DNA from: HyVt-337 sp964428895
Lineage (GTDB): Bacteria; Planctomycetota; Phycisphaerae; SM23-33
Reading direction: 5' to 3'
Assembly (NCBI GenBank): GCA_964428895.1
Contig: CAYRZU010000025.1
Span: 1 to 41,097, forward strand
Length of the DNA: 41,097 nt
The position numbers were made by a program, and so were the translations under genes. Below are positions 15,780 through 23,775 of the stretch, piece after piece (the first letter of the stretch is position 1; each line of letters starts with the position of its first letter). The notes under the pieces are model-generated. The model had not been told where the DNA came from and ran no database searches. It saw only the letters and a program-made list of their open reading frames with translations.

Positions 15780-15814
15780 AAAGCTTAAAGCCAAAAGCTG
15801 AAAGCTAAAAGCGG
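15780..15814. repeat. Five tandem 7-bp repeats (AAAGCNN) before ruvC
   Basis: Reading the plus strand, AAAGCTT, AAAGCCA, AAAGCTG, AAAGCTA and AAAGCGG follow one another without gaps. Each unit has AAAGC in register. The array sits between the UroD-like stop (15829) and the ruvC start (15772), where a ribosome-binding site would be expected. Confidence 0.85.
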
Positions 15815-15828
15815 AAATCGGGGAACGG

Positions 15829-16872
15829 CTAGAACGTTCCAAACTCCTCGATCGCCTCCATCATCGCCCAGACATTTTCGACGGGTGTTTCCGGCATGAT
15901 GGAATTGCACGGTGAGGCCATGTAGTTGCCGTTGCGGGCGTCGAAGTTTCCGAAGAGGGTGCGGATCTCGTCGCGAATGGTCTCGCGGTCGCCGTGGACG
16001 ATGTTGTACTGGACGTCGATGCCTCCCATGAAGGTCATCTGCCCCCGAAAACGGCGGGCGACTTCCGGGAGGTCCAGCGCCAGCGTTTGCAGGTTGCTCA
16101 TGACGTCCAGCTTGATGTCGATCCAGTGCGGCAGGGCTTCGATGATGTTGCCGCAGGAGTGGAACCACACGTCGAGGCCGCGGGCGTGGGCGGTGTCGAT
16201 CATGTCCGCGTAGGCGGGCTTGAAGTACTTGGCGAAGTGGGCGGGGGAAATCATCAGCCGATGCTGCGTGCCCCAGTCGTCAGCCAGGTAGACCGCGTCG
16301 GCCCCGGCATCGGCGACTTCGTTGATGCATCGGAGAGTGAAGTCCTTCAGCGTCGGCAGCATGGCCGTGAACAGGTCGCCTTCGGTGGCGATCTCGATCA
16401 TCAGCTCTTCGTAGCCCATCAGCATGAACATCCGCTCGTAGAACGTGCGCCAGACATTGCCCACCACGTATTTGTCCGGATGGGTCTCGCGCTTGGCGGT
16501 CACGCCGGCGGCGTACTTGCCGGATTCGACCAGCGGCATCTCGGTGTCGACATAGCGGAGCCAATCGTCGACGGTCTTGATGATCGGCTCGGCGGGGTGA
16601 CTGCCGACGCCGTCGGGGCTTTCGATGAAGATGGCGCCCCAGCCGTCGAGGAACTTGCTTTCCGGCAGATCGTCGCGCGGGATGGCGCGAACGGTGTGCT
16701 GGCAATCGAAGCGGGCGAAGTCGTCGCACCAGCGTTGCTGCATTTTGGCGATCTCGTCGCCGTGGGCGTCCCAGTATTGGCCGTCGAACCAGAATCGCCA
16801 GGCCGGCACGGCCGGGACGGGCTCGCCGGCCAGGCACGCCTTGAATACGTCCTTGCTGAGCATCTCGGGCAC
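15829..16872 (-). CDS. UroD-superfamily protein, corrinoid-methyltransferase-like
   Basis: The 347-aa protein belongs to the uroporphyrinogen decarboxylase/MtaA-type superfamily, not true HemE. It has GWGAIFIESPDGVGSHP and DAVYLADDWGTQ, then WFHSCGNI (about residue 265) and a late cysteine in ASPCNSIMPETPVENV. H-x-C...C is the zinc-binding arrangement of the methyltransferase members, so methyl transfer to or from a corrinoid or thiol is the likely chemistry; the substrate is unknown. GTG 16872 is chosen because AAGGAG precedes it by 7 nt, whereas ATG 16863 is 16 nt away. It starts 34 nt after cysS. A cobalamin-fold protein is encoded 5 kb away, but no link is shown. Confidence 0.85.
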   Translation of the reverse strand: MPEMLSKDVFKACLAGEPVPAVPAWRFWFDGQYWDAHGDEIAKMQQRWCDDFARFDCQHTVRAIPRDDLPESKFLDGWGAIFIESPDGVGSHPAEPIIKTVDDWLRYVDTEMPLVESGKYAAGVTAKRETHPDKYVVGNVWRTFYERMFMLMGYEELMIEIATEGDLFTAMLPTLKDFTLRCINEVADAGADAVYLADDWGTQHRLMISPAHFAKYFKPAYADMIDTAHARGLDVWFHSCGNIIEALPHWIDIKLDVMSNLQTLALDLPEVARRFRGQMTFMGGIDVQYNIVHGDRETIRDEIRTLFGNFDARNGNYMASPCNSIMPETPVENVWAMMEAIEEFGTF

Positions 16873-16906
16873 GTTGAAACTCCTTGCGATGGCGGCGGGG
16901 CGGCGA

Positions 16907-18325
16907 CTAGGCCTTGTGCCACGTCGTTCCGTCCGGCCCGTCCTCCAGTGTGATTCCGCGGGCGGCCAGGCCGTCGCGGATTTCGTCGGACCGGGCGAAG
17001 TCCTTCGCGGCGCGGGCCTCGTTTCGTTCGATGATAAGGGCTTCGATTTCGGCCACCTCGTCGTCGGCCATCGCGGCGGCGGTGTCGACCATGTCAGCCA
17101 TGCCGAGCCCGAGGACCTCATCCATCTCGAGCAGCGTGGCGTAGGCGGCGGCCTTATCGGCCGACTCATCGCGGATCACGTTCCACATCGCTGCGAGGCA
17201 GCGGGGCATGTTCAGGTCGTCTTCGGCCGCCTGGCGGAACTCGTCCAGATAGGCGGCGATCGGCTCGGCGTCGTCCGTGGCGGCCTGTCGCAGATCCAGC
17301 ACCGCCCGCTTGAGTCGTTTGTAGGCACTGGCGGCGCCGTCAAGGGCTTCGAAGGTAAAGGCCAGTTGTTGACGGTAGTGGGCGTTCAGCAGGAAGTACC
17401 GATAGGCCAGCGGATCGTAGTCGCGGTCGATCAGGACCTGGACCGTGAGGAACTCGCCGCTGGACTTGCTCATCCGCGCGTCGCCGTCGGCTTTGGGCAT
17501 GGTCAGGAACTCGCCATGCATCCAGACGTTGACCCACTTGTGGCCTAAGGCGCATTCGGCCTGGGCGATCTCGTTGGTGTGGTGGACCTGCACGTGGTCG
17601 ATGCCGCCGCAGTGGATGTCGGCCCGTTCGCCGAGATGCTTGATCGCCATGGCCGAGCACTCGATGTGCCAGCCCGGAAAGCCCACGCCCCACGGGCTGT
17701 CCCACTCCATCAGGCGCTTCTTGTCGACCGGTGAGAACTTCCACAGGGCGAAGTCGGTGTAGTTGCGTTTGCCCTCGGCCATTTCCACCCTGGCCCCGGC
17801 CTGCAGGCCTTCAATATCCAGCCGGGCGAACTTGCCGTAGTCGGGCCATTTCGACGTGTCGAAGTAGATCCCGTCGCCGGGGACTTCGTACGTGAATCCC
17901 TTATCTTCGAGCATTCTGACCTGTTCGATCTGCTCGGCGATGTGATCGGTGGCCCGGCACCACACGGTCGGCTCGAGGATGTTCAGGCGGCGCATATCCT
18001 CGCGGAAGGCGTCCCAATACTCCTGGGCGATGTCCCAAACCGTCTTGCCCTCACGTTGGGCGCCGAGTTCCATCTTGTCTTCCCCGGCGTCGGCGTCGTC
18101 GGTGAGGTGCCCGACGTCGGTGACGTTCATCACGTGAAGCACGTCGTAGCCAAACATTGTCAGTACGCGCCGCAGCACGTCTTCAAATACATACGTGCGG
18201 AGATTCCCGATATGGGCGTAGTTGTAGACGGTCGGGCCGCAGGTGTAGAGGCGTACCTTGCCCGGCTCGATGGGCTCGAAGGGCTCTTTGGATCGCGTTA
18301 GCGTGTTGTATAGGGTGACAGTCAT
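16907..18325 (-). CDS. cysS: Cysteinyl-tRNA synthetase
   Basis: This is a class I aminoacyl-tRNA synthetase that charges tRNA-Cys. At 472 aa it matches the bacterial family. It has the zinc cysteine and HIGH-type motif in YTCGPTVYNYAHIGNLRTY (about residues 27-45). FPGWHIECSAMAIKHLG supplies further zinc ligands, followed by DIHCGGIDHVQVHHTNEIAQ. The KMSKS-type motif is ARMSKSSGEF. The C-terminal DALR-type domain contains AAMWNVIRDE and DEIRDGLAARGITLEDGPDGT. It lies 72 nt after ispF and upstream of the UroD-like gene on the same strand. Confidence 0.98.
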   Translation of the reverse strand: MTVTLYNTLTRSKEPFEPIEPGKVRLYTCGPTVYNYAHIGNLRTYVFEDVLRRVLTMFGYDVLHVMNVTDVGHLTDDADAGEDKMELGAQREGKTVWDIAQEYWDAFREDMRRLNILEPTVWCRATDHIAEQIEQVRMLEDKGFTYEVPGDGIYFDTSKWPDYGKFARLDIEGLQAGARVEMAEGKRNYTDFALWKFSPVDKKRLMEWDSPWGVGFPGWHIECSAMAIKHLGERADIHCGGIDHVQVHHTNEIAQAECALGHKWVNVWMHGEFLTMPKADGDARMSKSSGEFLTVQVLIDRDYDPLAYRYFLLNAHYRQQLAFTFEALDGAASAYKRLKRAVLDLRQAATDDAEPIAAYLDEFRQAAEDDLNMPRCLAAMWNVIRDESADKAAAYATLLEMDEVLGLGMADMVDTAAAMADDEVAEIEALIIERNEARAAKDFARSDEIRDGLAARGITLEDGPDGTTWHKA

Positions 18326-18397
18326 GGGGATCGCCTTGGGGTAATCAGGGGAGTTTACCGAACCGCCGGGTGAGATTGCGACGGAATATTGCCCGCA

Positions 18398-18877
18398 TCA
18401 ACAGGCGTCGGTCAGCAGCACCACCGCCATGGCGGCGATACCCTCACCGCGGCCGACAAAGCCCATTTGCTCGTTGGTCTTGGCTTTGACGGCGACGTCG
18501 TCGACGGACACGCCCAGAAGATCGGCCAGCCGCTGCCGCATGGCGGCCTTGTAGGGACCGAGCTTTGGCCTTTGGACCAAGATGGTGACGTCGCAATTGG
18601 CGACCTGGTAGCCTCGGTCGCCCGCCAGTGATCGGGCGCGTCTAATGAACTGGGCGCTGTCGGCGTCGGCGTAGGCCGGGTCGGTATCAGGGAATTGCTC
18701 GCCGATGTCGCCGGCGGCGACGGCGCCGAGTATGGCGTCGGTCACGGCGTGCAGGGCTGCGTCGCCGTCGCTGTGACCGGCCAGGCCGTGCGTGTGGTCG
18801 ATGCACACGCCGCCGAGCATGAGCGGACGCCCCTCCACGAAGCGGTGCGAATCGTAGCCTTGGCCAATGCGGAACAT
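18398..18877 (-). CDS. ispF: 2-C-methyl-D-erythritol 2,4-cyclodiphosphate synthase
   Basis: It forms the cyclodiphosphate intermediate of the MEP isoprenoid pathway. The 159-aa length is exact for the family. The zinc ligands lie in GQGYDSHRF (Asp and His near residues 8-10) and GHSDGDAALHAVTDAILGA. The CDP pocket is NCDVTILVQRPKL, and the C-terminal NEQMGFVGRGEGIAAMAVVLL signature is present. ATG 18877 is the true start. The frame stays open upstream to 19447, but that part lies antisense to the pruA-like gene. It is divergent from that gene and probably co-transcribed with cysS. Confidence 0.97.
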   Translation of the reverse strand: MFRIGQGYDSHRFVEGRPLMLGGVCIDHTHGLAGHSDGDAALHAVTDAILGAVAAGDIGEQFPDTDPAYADADSAQFIRRARSLAGDRGYQVANCDVTILVQRPKLGPYKAAMRQRLADLLGVSVDDVAVKAKTNEQMGFVGRGEGIAAMAVVLLTDAC

Positions 18878-18932
18878 ACCGGGAGGATATCGCAATCGGC
18901 TCGGGGCTACAACGCAGCAGTGGCATCTTCTC

Positions 18933-18962
18933 TTGACCAATCGGCCCCCAGGGCAGTTAACT
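18933..18962 (+). promoter_or_regulatory. Candidate promoter of the pyrroline-carboxylate dehydrogenase gene
   Basis: TTGACC (18933-18938) and TTAACT (18957-18962) are spaced 18 bp apart, 29 nt upstream of the ATG at 18992. It lies within the 114-bp divergent gap to ispF. The -10 is imperfect, so support is moderate at best. Confidence 0.35.
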
Positions 18963-18991
18963 AGGGCCGACGCTGACGGGAAAGGACGCCC

Positions 18992-20617
18992 ATGAACGCT
19001 GCCGATGTTGCCATGCCGGTCAATGATCCGGTCCTCAATTACGCTCCGGGGTCGGCCGAGCGAGACGAGGTCAAAGCCAAGTTGGCCGAGCTCAAGGCCA
19101 CGGAGTTCGACATCCCCGTGGTCGTCAACGGCCAAGAGATCCGTACCGGACAGACGGCTGAAATCCATCCGCCGCACGAACTTCGTCACACCCTTGGGGC
19201 CTACCACAAGGCGGGCCCGGAGCAGATCACCCCGGCGATTGACTCGGCCTTGGCAGCGCGGGAGGATTGGTCGCGGATGGACTTCGAGGATCGGGCCGCG
19301 ATCTTCCTGAGGGCGGCGGATCTGCTGGCGGGCCCATGGCGACAAACACTCAACGCGGCCACCATGTTGGCCCAGAGCAAGAACGTCTATCAGGCGGAGA
19401 TCGACGCGGCGTGCGAACTGATCGACTTCCTCCGGTTCAACGTTCACTTTGCCCGGGGTATCCGGGCGGCCCAGCCGTTTAGCCCCGCCGGCGTGAGCAA
19501 TCGCATGGACTATCGGCCGCTGGAGGGGTTCGTGCTGGCCCTGCCGCCGTTCAACTTCACCTCGATCCTGTGCAACTTGCCGACTGCTCCGGCCATCATG
19601 GGCTGTGCGGTCCTGTGGAAGCCGGCGTCGACGGCGGTCTACTCGTCATGGTGGTTCTACCAATTGCTGCGGGAGGCGGGCCTGCCGGACGGCGTGATCA
19701 ACTTCGTTCCCGGCGACGGCGCCAGCGTCGGCCCGGTGGCGGCGGCGTCGGAGCACCTGGCGGGCCTGCACTTCACGGGCTCGGCCCAGACGTTCCAGAG
19801 CCTGTGGCAGACCATCGGCCAGAACATCGTCCGCTACCGGAGCTACCCGCGGATCGTGGGTGAAACCGGCGGAAAGGATTTCGTGGTCGCCCACGCGTCG
19901 GCCGACCCCGCCGCCGTGGCGACGGCATTGGGGCGAGGGGCGTTCGAGTATCAGGGCCAGAAGTGTTCCGCCGCCTCGCGCGCCTACATCCCCGACAATC
20001 TCTGGCCGGCCGTCAAGCAGCGGCTGCTCGATGACGTTGCTGCGATGAAGATGGGGTCGGTCGAGGACTTCACCTGCTTCATCAACGCCGTCATCGACGC
20101 CAAGAGCTTCAAGACCATCACCGGGTATATAGAGCATGCCCGCGATGATGCCGATTGTCAGATTCTCATCGGCGGCGCCTACGGCGATACGGAGGGCACC
20201 TTCATCGAGCCGACCGTGATCGTGACGCGTAACCCGAAGTACAGATCGATGACCGAAGAGATCTTCGGCCCGGTGCTGACGATCTATGTCTACCCGGAAG
20301 ACGACTACGCCGAGACGCTGGAACTGGTCGATGGCACGAGCCCCTATGGCCTGACCGGCGCGATCTTCGCCCAGGACGAGTCAGCCATCACGCAGGCCTC
20401 GGATACGCTTCGCGACGCGGCGGGCAATTTCTACATCAACGACAAGCCCACCGGCGCCGTTGTCAATCAGCAGCCGTTCGGCGGCGGCAGGGCGTCCGGC
20501 ACCAACGACAAGGCCGGGTCGGCCCTCAATTTGACCCGTTGGATCTCGCCAAGATCGATCAAGAGAAATCAGAATCCTCCCACAGACTTCAAATATCAAT
20601 TCATGGGCGATGACTGA
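18992..20617 (+). CDS. pruA: L-glutamate gamma-semialdehyde dehydrogenase (delta-1-pyrroline-5-carboxylate dehydrogenase)
   Basis: It oxidises glutamate semialdehyde, from proline or ornithine, to glutamate with NAD+. The 541-aa enzyme is of the ALDH4 type: LPPFNFTSILCNLPTAPAI, FTGSAQTFQSLWQTIG, the catalytic Glu in VGETGGKDFVV (Glu291), and the nucleophile in YQGQKCSAASRAY (Cys325). The C-terminal YINDKPTGAVVNQQPFGGGRASGTNDKAG is diagnostic for P5C dehydrogenase over other aldehyde dehydrogenases. No proline dehydrogenase gene is in the window. The 417-bp region behind it lacks an evident terminator. Confidence 0.95.
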   Translation: MNAADVAMPVNDPVLNYAPGSAERDEVKAKLAELKATEFDIPVVVNGQEIRTGQTAEIHPPHELRHTLGAYHKAGPEQITPAIDSALAAREDWSRMDFEDRAAIFLRAADLLAGPWRQTLNAATMLAQSKNVYQAEIDAACELIDFLRFNVHFARGIRAAQPFSPAGVSNRMDYRPLEGFVLALPPFNFTSILCNLPTAPAIMGCAVLWKPASTAVYSSWWFYQLLREAGLPDGVINFVPGDGASVGPVAAASEHLAGLHFTGSAQTFQSLWQTIGQNIVRYRSYPRIVGETGGKDFVVAHASADPAAVATALGRGAFEYQGQKCSAASRAYIPDNLWPAVKQRLLDDVAAMKMGSVEDFTCFINAVIDAKSFKTITGYIEHARDDADCQILIGGAYGDTEGTFIEPTVIVTRNPKYRSMTEEIFGPVLTIYVYPEDDYAETLELVDGTSPYGLTGAIFAQDESAITQASDTLRDAAGNFYINDKPTGAVVNQQPFGGGRASGTNDKAGSALNLTRWISPRSIKRNQNPPTDFKYQFMGDD

Positions 20618-20788
20618 TCTGATTGGGCCAAAATGGCGTCGCTGAGGATTTCTTTGTCAGTTCCGTAGTGGCCAATCAGGCAACCAATTCTAAGTGATGC
20701 AATTTCAACGTGTTGGGTTCTCTTCTCGCCTCTGATGGATCCTGTTGGTAAATGCGATTTCTTGGCTCGAATTGGCCTCAAAACCAAT

Positions 20789-20817
20789 TTGTCAGCAAAT
20801 ACTTATTATTCTGAATA
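20789..20817 (+). promoter_or_regulatory. Candidate promoter of the cobalamin-fold protein gene
   Basis: TTGTCA (20789-20794) and TGAATA (20812-20817) are separated by 17 bp in the AT-rich patch. If used, transcription would start near 20824 and leave a leader of about 210 nt before the ATG at 21035. Confidence 0.35.
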
Positions 20818-20873
20818 TAGGCCATTTCCTATGCCGATTTAGGGGTGCGTTGCGACTCGTCGTGGAGAAGCTT

Positions 20874-20972
20874 CCGACCGGCTCGACTCAAATGGGGTCG
20901 GGCCCGGTCGGTCCTTTCACCGGACGGGGCCACCTTCGGAAGGACGCATAGGCGGTGGGGGACGCATCGCCG
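20874..20972 (+). promoter_or_regulatory. Structured 5' leader upstream of the cobalamin-fold gene
   Basis: CCGACCGG (20874-20881) pairs perfectly with CCGGTCGG (20904-20911), and an inner arm CGACTC pairs with GGGTCG to lengthen the stem. GTCC and GGAC form a second small hairpin directly after. A third hairpin pairs GGCGGTG (20951-20957) with CATCGCC (20965-20971), including one G-U pair. GGACGCAT occurs twice in this stretch. Successive stems in a 200-nt leader suggest a cis-acting RNA. It does not match a cobalamin riboswitch consensus that I could recognise. Confidence 0.4.
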
Positions 20973-21034
20973 CGTGAGGAGAGCCTTTTCGAGCACGCAT
21001 GGAGGACGGTAGCTAGATTGAAAGTGACCGCGTT

Positions 21035-21829
21035 ATGAAATTGGCTGAAGTTTTCACTGAGTACCTTGGACATCTCTTTTCAGGCAGGCGCATGGAAGCG
21101 AGGGACTTGCTCCTGACGGCCCAGGACCGAGGCATGCAGGCCGAGGACCTGCTGCAAAAGGTCATCTGGCCGGCCATGGAGCAGATTCACGAGCTGTTTC
21201 GCCAGAACCAGATCCCCCTGATCACCGAGCATATGGCTTCGCGGATCAACCGCCAGGTGGCCGACCAGTTGCAGTTCATGCTGCCGAATCAAATGCGGAC
21301 GGGCCAGCGCATGGTCGTGGTCTGCGGCGACGGCGAATGTGAAGAACTCGGCGCGCAGATCATGTGCGACTTGTTCGAAGCATCCGGATGGACGGTGTGG
21401 TTCTTAGGGTCGGGCGTTCCGAACGATGAGGTGCTGGAGTTCCTCTCGCAGGTGACGCCGGATCTACTGTGCATTTACGGCACACAGCCCACCGGGGCAC
21501 CGGGCATCCGTCGGCTGATCGACCTGATCAGCGAGGTGGGCATTTGCCAGCAGATGCAGATTCTGGCCAGCGGCGGGGTGTTCAACCGCGCCGACGGCCT
21601 GGCCGAGGAAATTGGCGCGCACCTATTCGCGCCAAATGCTGCGGACGCCGTGCAAGTGGTCAAGGACAGCGACTTGTCGCTGTTCGAGGACGAGCGCACG
21701 CCGACCGGGCGCCGTCGGAAGCGGAAGCGGACCCAAACCGCCAAGGCGAAGATGCGCTCCCCCGAGACGGACGAGCAGCAATTCGATCTTGCCGGCGACG
21801 ACCAAGAGGATGTGGCTGGGGAGTTCTAG
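21035..21829 (+). CDS. Cobalamin-binding-fold protein lacking the usual ligand histidine
   Basis: The 264-aa protein has an N-terminal helical B12-binding-2 (cap) domain (about residues 5-85, including MEARDLLLTAQDRGMQAEDLLQ). A Rossmann-like B12-binding domain (about 90-215) follows with GSGVPNDEVLEFLSQVTPDLLCIYG and ASGGVFNRADGLAEEIGAHLFAPNAADAVQV. In relatives the cobalt ligand lies in DxHxxG; here the matching residues are E101-C-E103-E-L-G106, with no histidine nearby. The tail is very basic (GRRRKRKR, about 221-228), then acidic. Such two-domain units occur in methyltransferase corrinoid proteins and in CarH/LitR-type regulators. No HTH is seen, so a signalling or apo-fold role is possible. 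It ends before a strong terminator. Confidence 0.85.
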   Translation: MKLAEVFTEYLGHLFSGRRMEARDLLLTAQDRGMQAEDLLQKVIWPAMEQIHELFRQNQIPLITEHMASRINRQVADQLQFMLPNQMRTGQRMVVVCGDGECEELGAQIMCDLFEASGWTVWFLGSGVPNDEVLEFLSQVTPDLLCIYGTQPTGAPGIRRLIDLISEVGICQQMQILASGGVFNRADGLAEEIGAHLFAPNAADAVQVVKDSDLSLFEDERTPTGRRRKRKRTQTAKAKMRSPETDEQQFDLAGDDQEDVAGEF

Positions 21830-21886
21830 CCGTTCGGTGGCCGGATAGGCAGGGATCCGGTTGGCTGGCGGTTATGGGTGGGATAG

Positions 21887-21921
21887 CAACGAGCGGTCAG
21901 GGCACACCTGACCGCTCGTTG
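21887..21921. terminator. Perfect 15-bp bidirectional terminator hairpin
   Basis: The arm 21887-21901 (CAACGAGCGGTCAGG) pairs perfectly with 21907-21921, with a 5-nt loop GCACA and a TCTATTCTC tail. It lies between the convergent stops at 21829 and 21948, so it can serve both genes. Confidence 0.8.
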
Positions 21922-21947
21922 TCTATTCTCGTCGAAAGGGACGGCGT

Positions 21948-23609
21948 CTAGTTGGCGGCCACGGCCTTGTCGATCAGTTCGCCCATGCGATCCTTGATGA
22001 AGGCGGGGCATTTCATGTCGGTCACCCAAGGCCGCATTTCTTCAACGAAGGGCCGGATGTCAGCGAAAGGCACCGAGCCGCGACAGGCCGCGTCGATCAT
22101 GCTGATTCGTCCGCGGATGGTGTTGTACTCGCGGGGCTCTTCGAGGAAACGCGGGCTATCCAATTTGCACAGGTGACACTTGGCGCACAGGCCCACAAGG
22201 GAGGCGATGTCGGCGTACTTGTTCTTAACCGGGATCGGCTCGAGGGAGGGCTCGTCGATATCGACGATCTTGCCTGGGTTGAGGACGTTATCGGGGTCGA
22301 AGGCTTTGATGATGCGCCGCAGATAACGGCCCGAGCCGCGAATCTTCTGCATGTCGCGCCCCAGGAAGAAGCCCACCGCGTGCTCGCCGGAGAAGACGCC
22401 GCCGTTGGCTTCGACCCACTTGTCGAACTCGCGAATGACGCGGCGGGCCTTGATCTTCTGTTCGGTGTCGTCGGGCAGGATGAAGCTGGGGTGCAGGTTG
22501 CCGTCACCGGCGTGTCCGTAGACGATGATCTCCAGGTCGGCCGCTTCGGCCAGTTCCCGCATCTTGGTGACACCTTCAGCGAAGTGCTGGAGGGGCAGGA
22601 CCGGGTCGAACTGGACGATCACGGGCTTGTTGGGGTCGGCCTTGGCTAGGGCGCCCAGGGCGCTGCGGCGTTCGGTGTAGAGTTCCTCGGCTTCGGCCTT
22701 GTCGTTGGTGTGCTTCAACTCGATGGGGTTGAGCGTTTGGAGAAACTCGACGGTCTTCTCGGCGGCGTCCTTGGCGGCCACGGCATGGCCGGCCGTTTGG
22801 AACAGCAGCAGCATCATGCGATCTTTGCCGAGGGCCTCCATGATTCGCCCGTCCATGTATTCGAAGCTGTACAGCTCGATCTGCCGTTCGGCCAAGCCTT
22901 CGTGAATCGGCTGAAGGACGGACTCATCGGCAAAGCACGCACGGATGGTCCAGACGTCCTGGGGCAGGTACTCGCATTTGAGCGTGACCTGCGTAATCAC
23001 GCCCATGGTGCCCTCGCTACCCAGGAACAGGCTGGTCAGGTCCGGGCCGGTGGATTGCTTGGCGAAGGGCTTGCCGGTATCGAACACGCGCCCGCGCCCG
23101 TCGACGATCTGGAGCGTCAGCAGGTAGTTGCGGAAGTTGCCCTTGCTCATGCCCCAGGTGCCGCCGGCGCATTCGGCGATATTGGCGCCGAGCGTGCTGA
23201 TCTGATGGCTGGCCGGCGCGACGGGCATGATCATGCCCACCTTGGCCAACTCCTCGTTCAGCGTGGCGCAACTGATGCCGGGCTCAGCCACCACGGTCTT
23301 GCTGACGGTGTCGATGCTGAGGACCTTGTTCATTCGCGACAGGTTCAGTTGCACGCCGTCCTGGCTGACGGCCCCGCCCGAGAGGCCCGTCAGGCCGCCC
23401 GCGGGGACCACGAAGCTCTTACGCTTCCGCGTCAGTTGGATGACCTCGGCGACCTCGTCGGCCGTGCCGGGAAAAACCACCACTCCCGGCTTGGACCGGT
23501 ACATCGTCGCGTCGCCGAAGGTGAAGGCGAAGTAGCGCGGGTCGTCCGTGGCGATCACGTGTTCGCGCCCGAGGGTCTTGCGAAGGGCTTTGACTAGCTT
23601 CTTGTCCAT
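21948..23609 (-). CDS. FAD-binding oxidase, GlcD/D-lactate dehydrogenase type, with altered Fe-S motif
   Basis: The 553-aa flavoprotein has the PCMH FAD domain (VVVFPGTADEVAEVIQLTRKR, VPAGGLTGLSGGAV, GANIAECAGGTWGMSKGNFRNY, LFLGSEGTMGVIT) and the FAD-oxidase C-terminal domain (YGHAGDGNLHPSF, SGEHAVGFFLGRDM, FDPDNVLNPGKI). It probably oxidises a 2-hydroxyacid such as glycolate or D-lactate in the cytoplasm. Past residue 460 there is a relic or variant ferredoxin-like segment: C475-x2-C478-x2-C481-x3-S485-P, where family members carry CxxCxxCxxxCP. It is followed by the usual TIRGRISMI. The fourth cluster cysteine is thus serine. ATG 23609 is the first start. It is divergent from the MDR gene. 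Confidence 0.9.
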   Translation of the reverse strand: MDKKLVKALRKTLGREHVIATDDPRYFAFTFGDATMYRSKPGVVVFPGTADEVAEVIQLTRKRKSFVVPAGGLTGLSGGAVSQDGVQLNLSRMNKVLSIDTVSKTVVAEPGISCATLNEELAKVGMIMPVAPASHQISTLGANIAECAGGTWGMSKGNFRNYLLTLQIVDGRGRVFDTGKPFAKQSTGPDLTSLFLGSEGTMGVITQVTLKCEYLPQDVWTIRACFADESVLQPIHEGLAERQIELYSFEYMDGRIMEALGKDRMMLLLFQTAGHAVAAKDAAEKTVEFLQTLNPIELKHTNDKAEAEELYTERRSALGALAKADPNKPVIVQFDPVLPLQHFAEGVTKMRELAEAADLEIIVYGHAGDGNLHPSFILPDDTEQKIKARRVIREFDKWVEANGGVFSGEHAVGFFLGRDMQKIRGSGRYLRRIIKAFDPDNVLNPGKIVDIDEPSLEPIPVKNKYADIASLVGLCAKCHLCKLDSPRFLEEPREYNTIRGRISMIDAACRGSVPFADIRPFVEEMRPWVTDMKCPAFIKDRMGELIDKAVAAN

Positions 23610-23775
23610 CTGGCATCTGCTCCGTGGGTAAGGTTGGGCGGCGGACCGGAGGGCCCGTTGCGTCAGGGAACGACAAGTCGCCCATTATAGGCTTCCCGGG
23701 GGCGTTTCAACAAGCCGTTGCTTGCACGGCCGATTGGGCCTTGATAGGCTCGGAGCTTGCCCGAGGAGTTGCCCC

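Larger units (their letters stand above)
20618..21034. other. 417-bp intergenic region: AT-rich promoter patch, then structured leader
   Basis: The left half (about 20690-20835) is AT-rich against a GC-rich background. The right half is strongly structured and is described separately. Short frames here (20596-20787 minus, 20745-20951 plus) show no gene-like codon use or family resemblance and are not called. Confidence 0.5.

Noticed and set aside
15835..15843. LexA/SOS box near ruvC (GAACGTTC palindrome)
   Set aside because: It lacks the 4-nt centre of GAAC-N4-GTTC, does not fit CTGT-N8-ACAG, and lies at the end of the upstream coding region.
15829..17169. UroD-like protein extended to 17169, or called as hemE
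   Set aside because: The extension is antisense-like within cysS. The residues match corrinoid-methyltransferase relatives, not HemE.
20745..20951. Small plus-strand frame in the gap before the cobalamin-fold gene
   Set aside because: Codon use does not resemble neighbours, it has no Shine-Dalgarno, and it overlaps the structured leader.
20901..20960. c-di-GMP-I (GEMM) riboswitch
   Set aside because: Only the GGACGCAU-AGGC stretch resembles the core. The CAAACC strand, tetraloop helix and second receptor helix are not recognisable, so it is not called.
20824..21034. Cobalamin riboswitch before the cobalamin-fold gene
   Set aside because: No GCCACTG B12-box was found. The context alone is not evidence.
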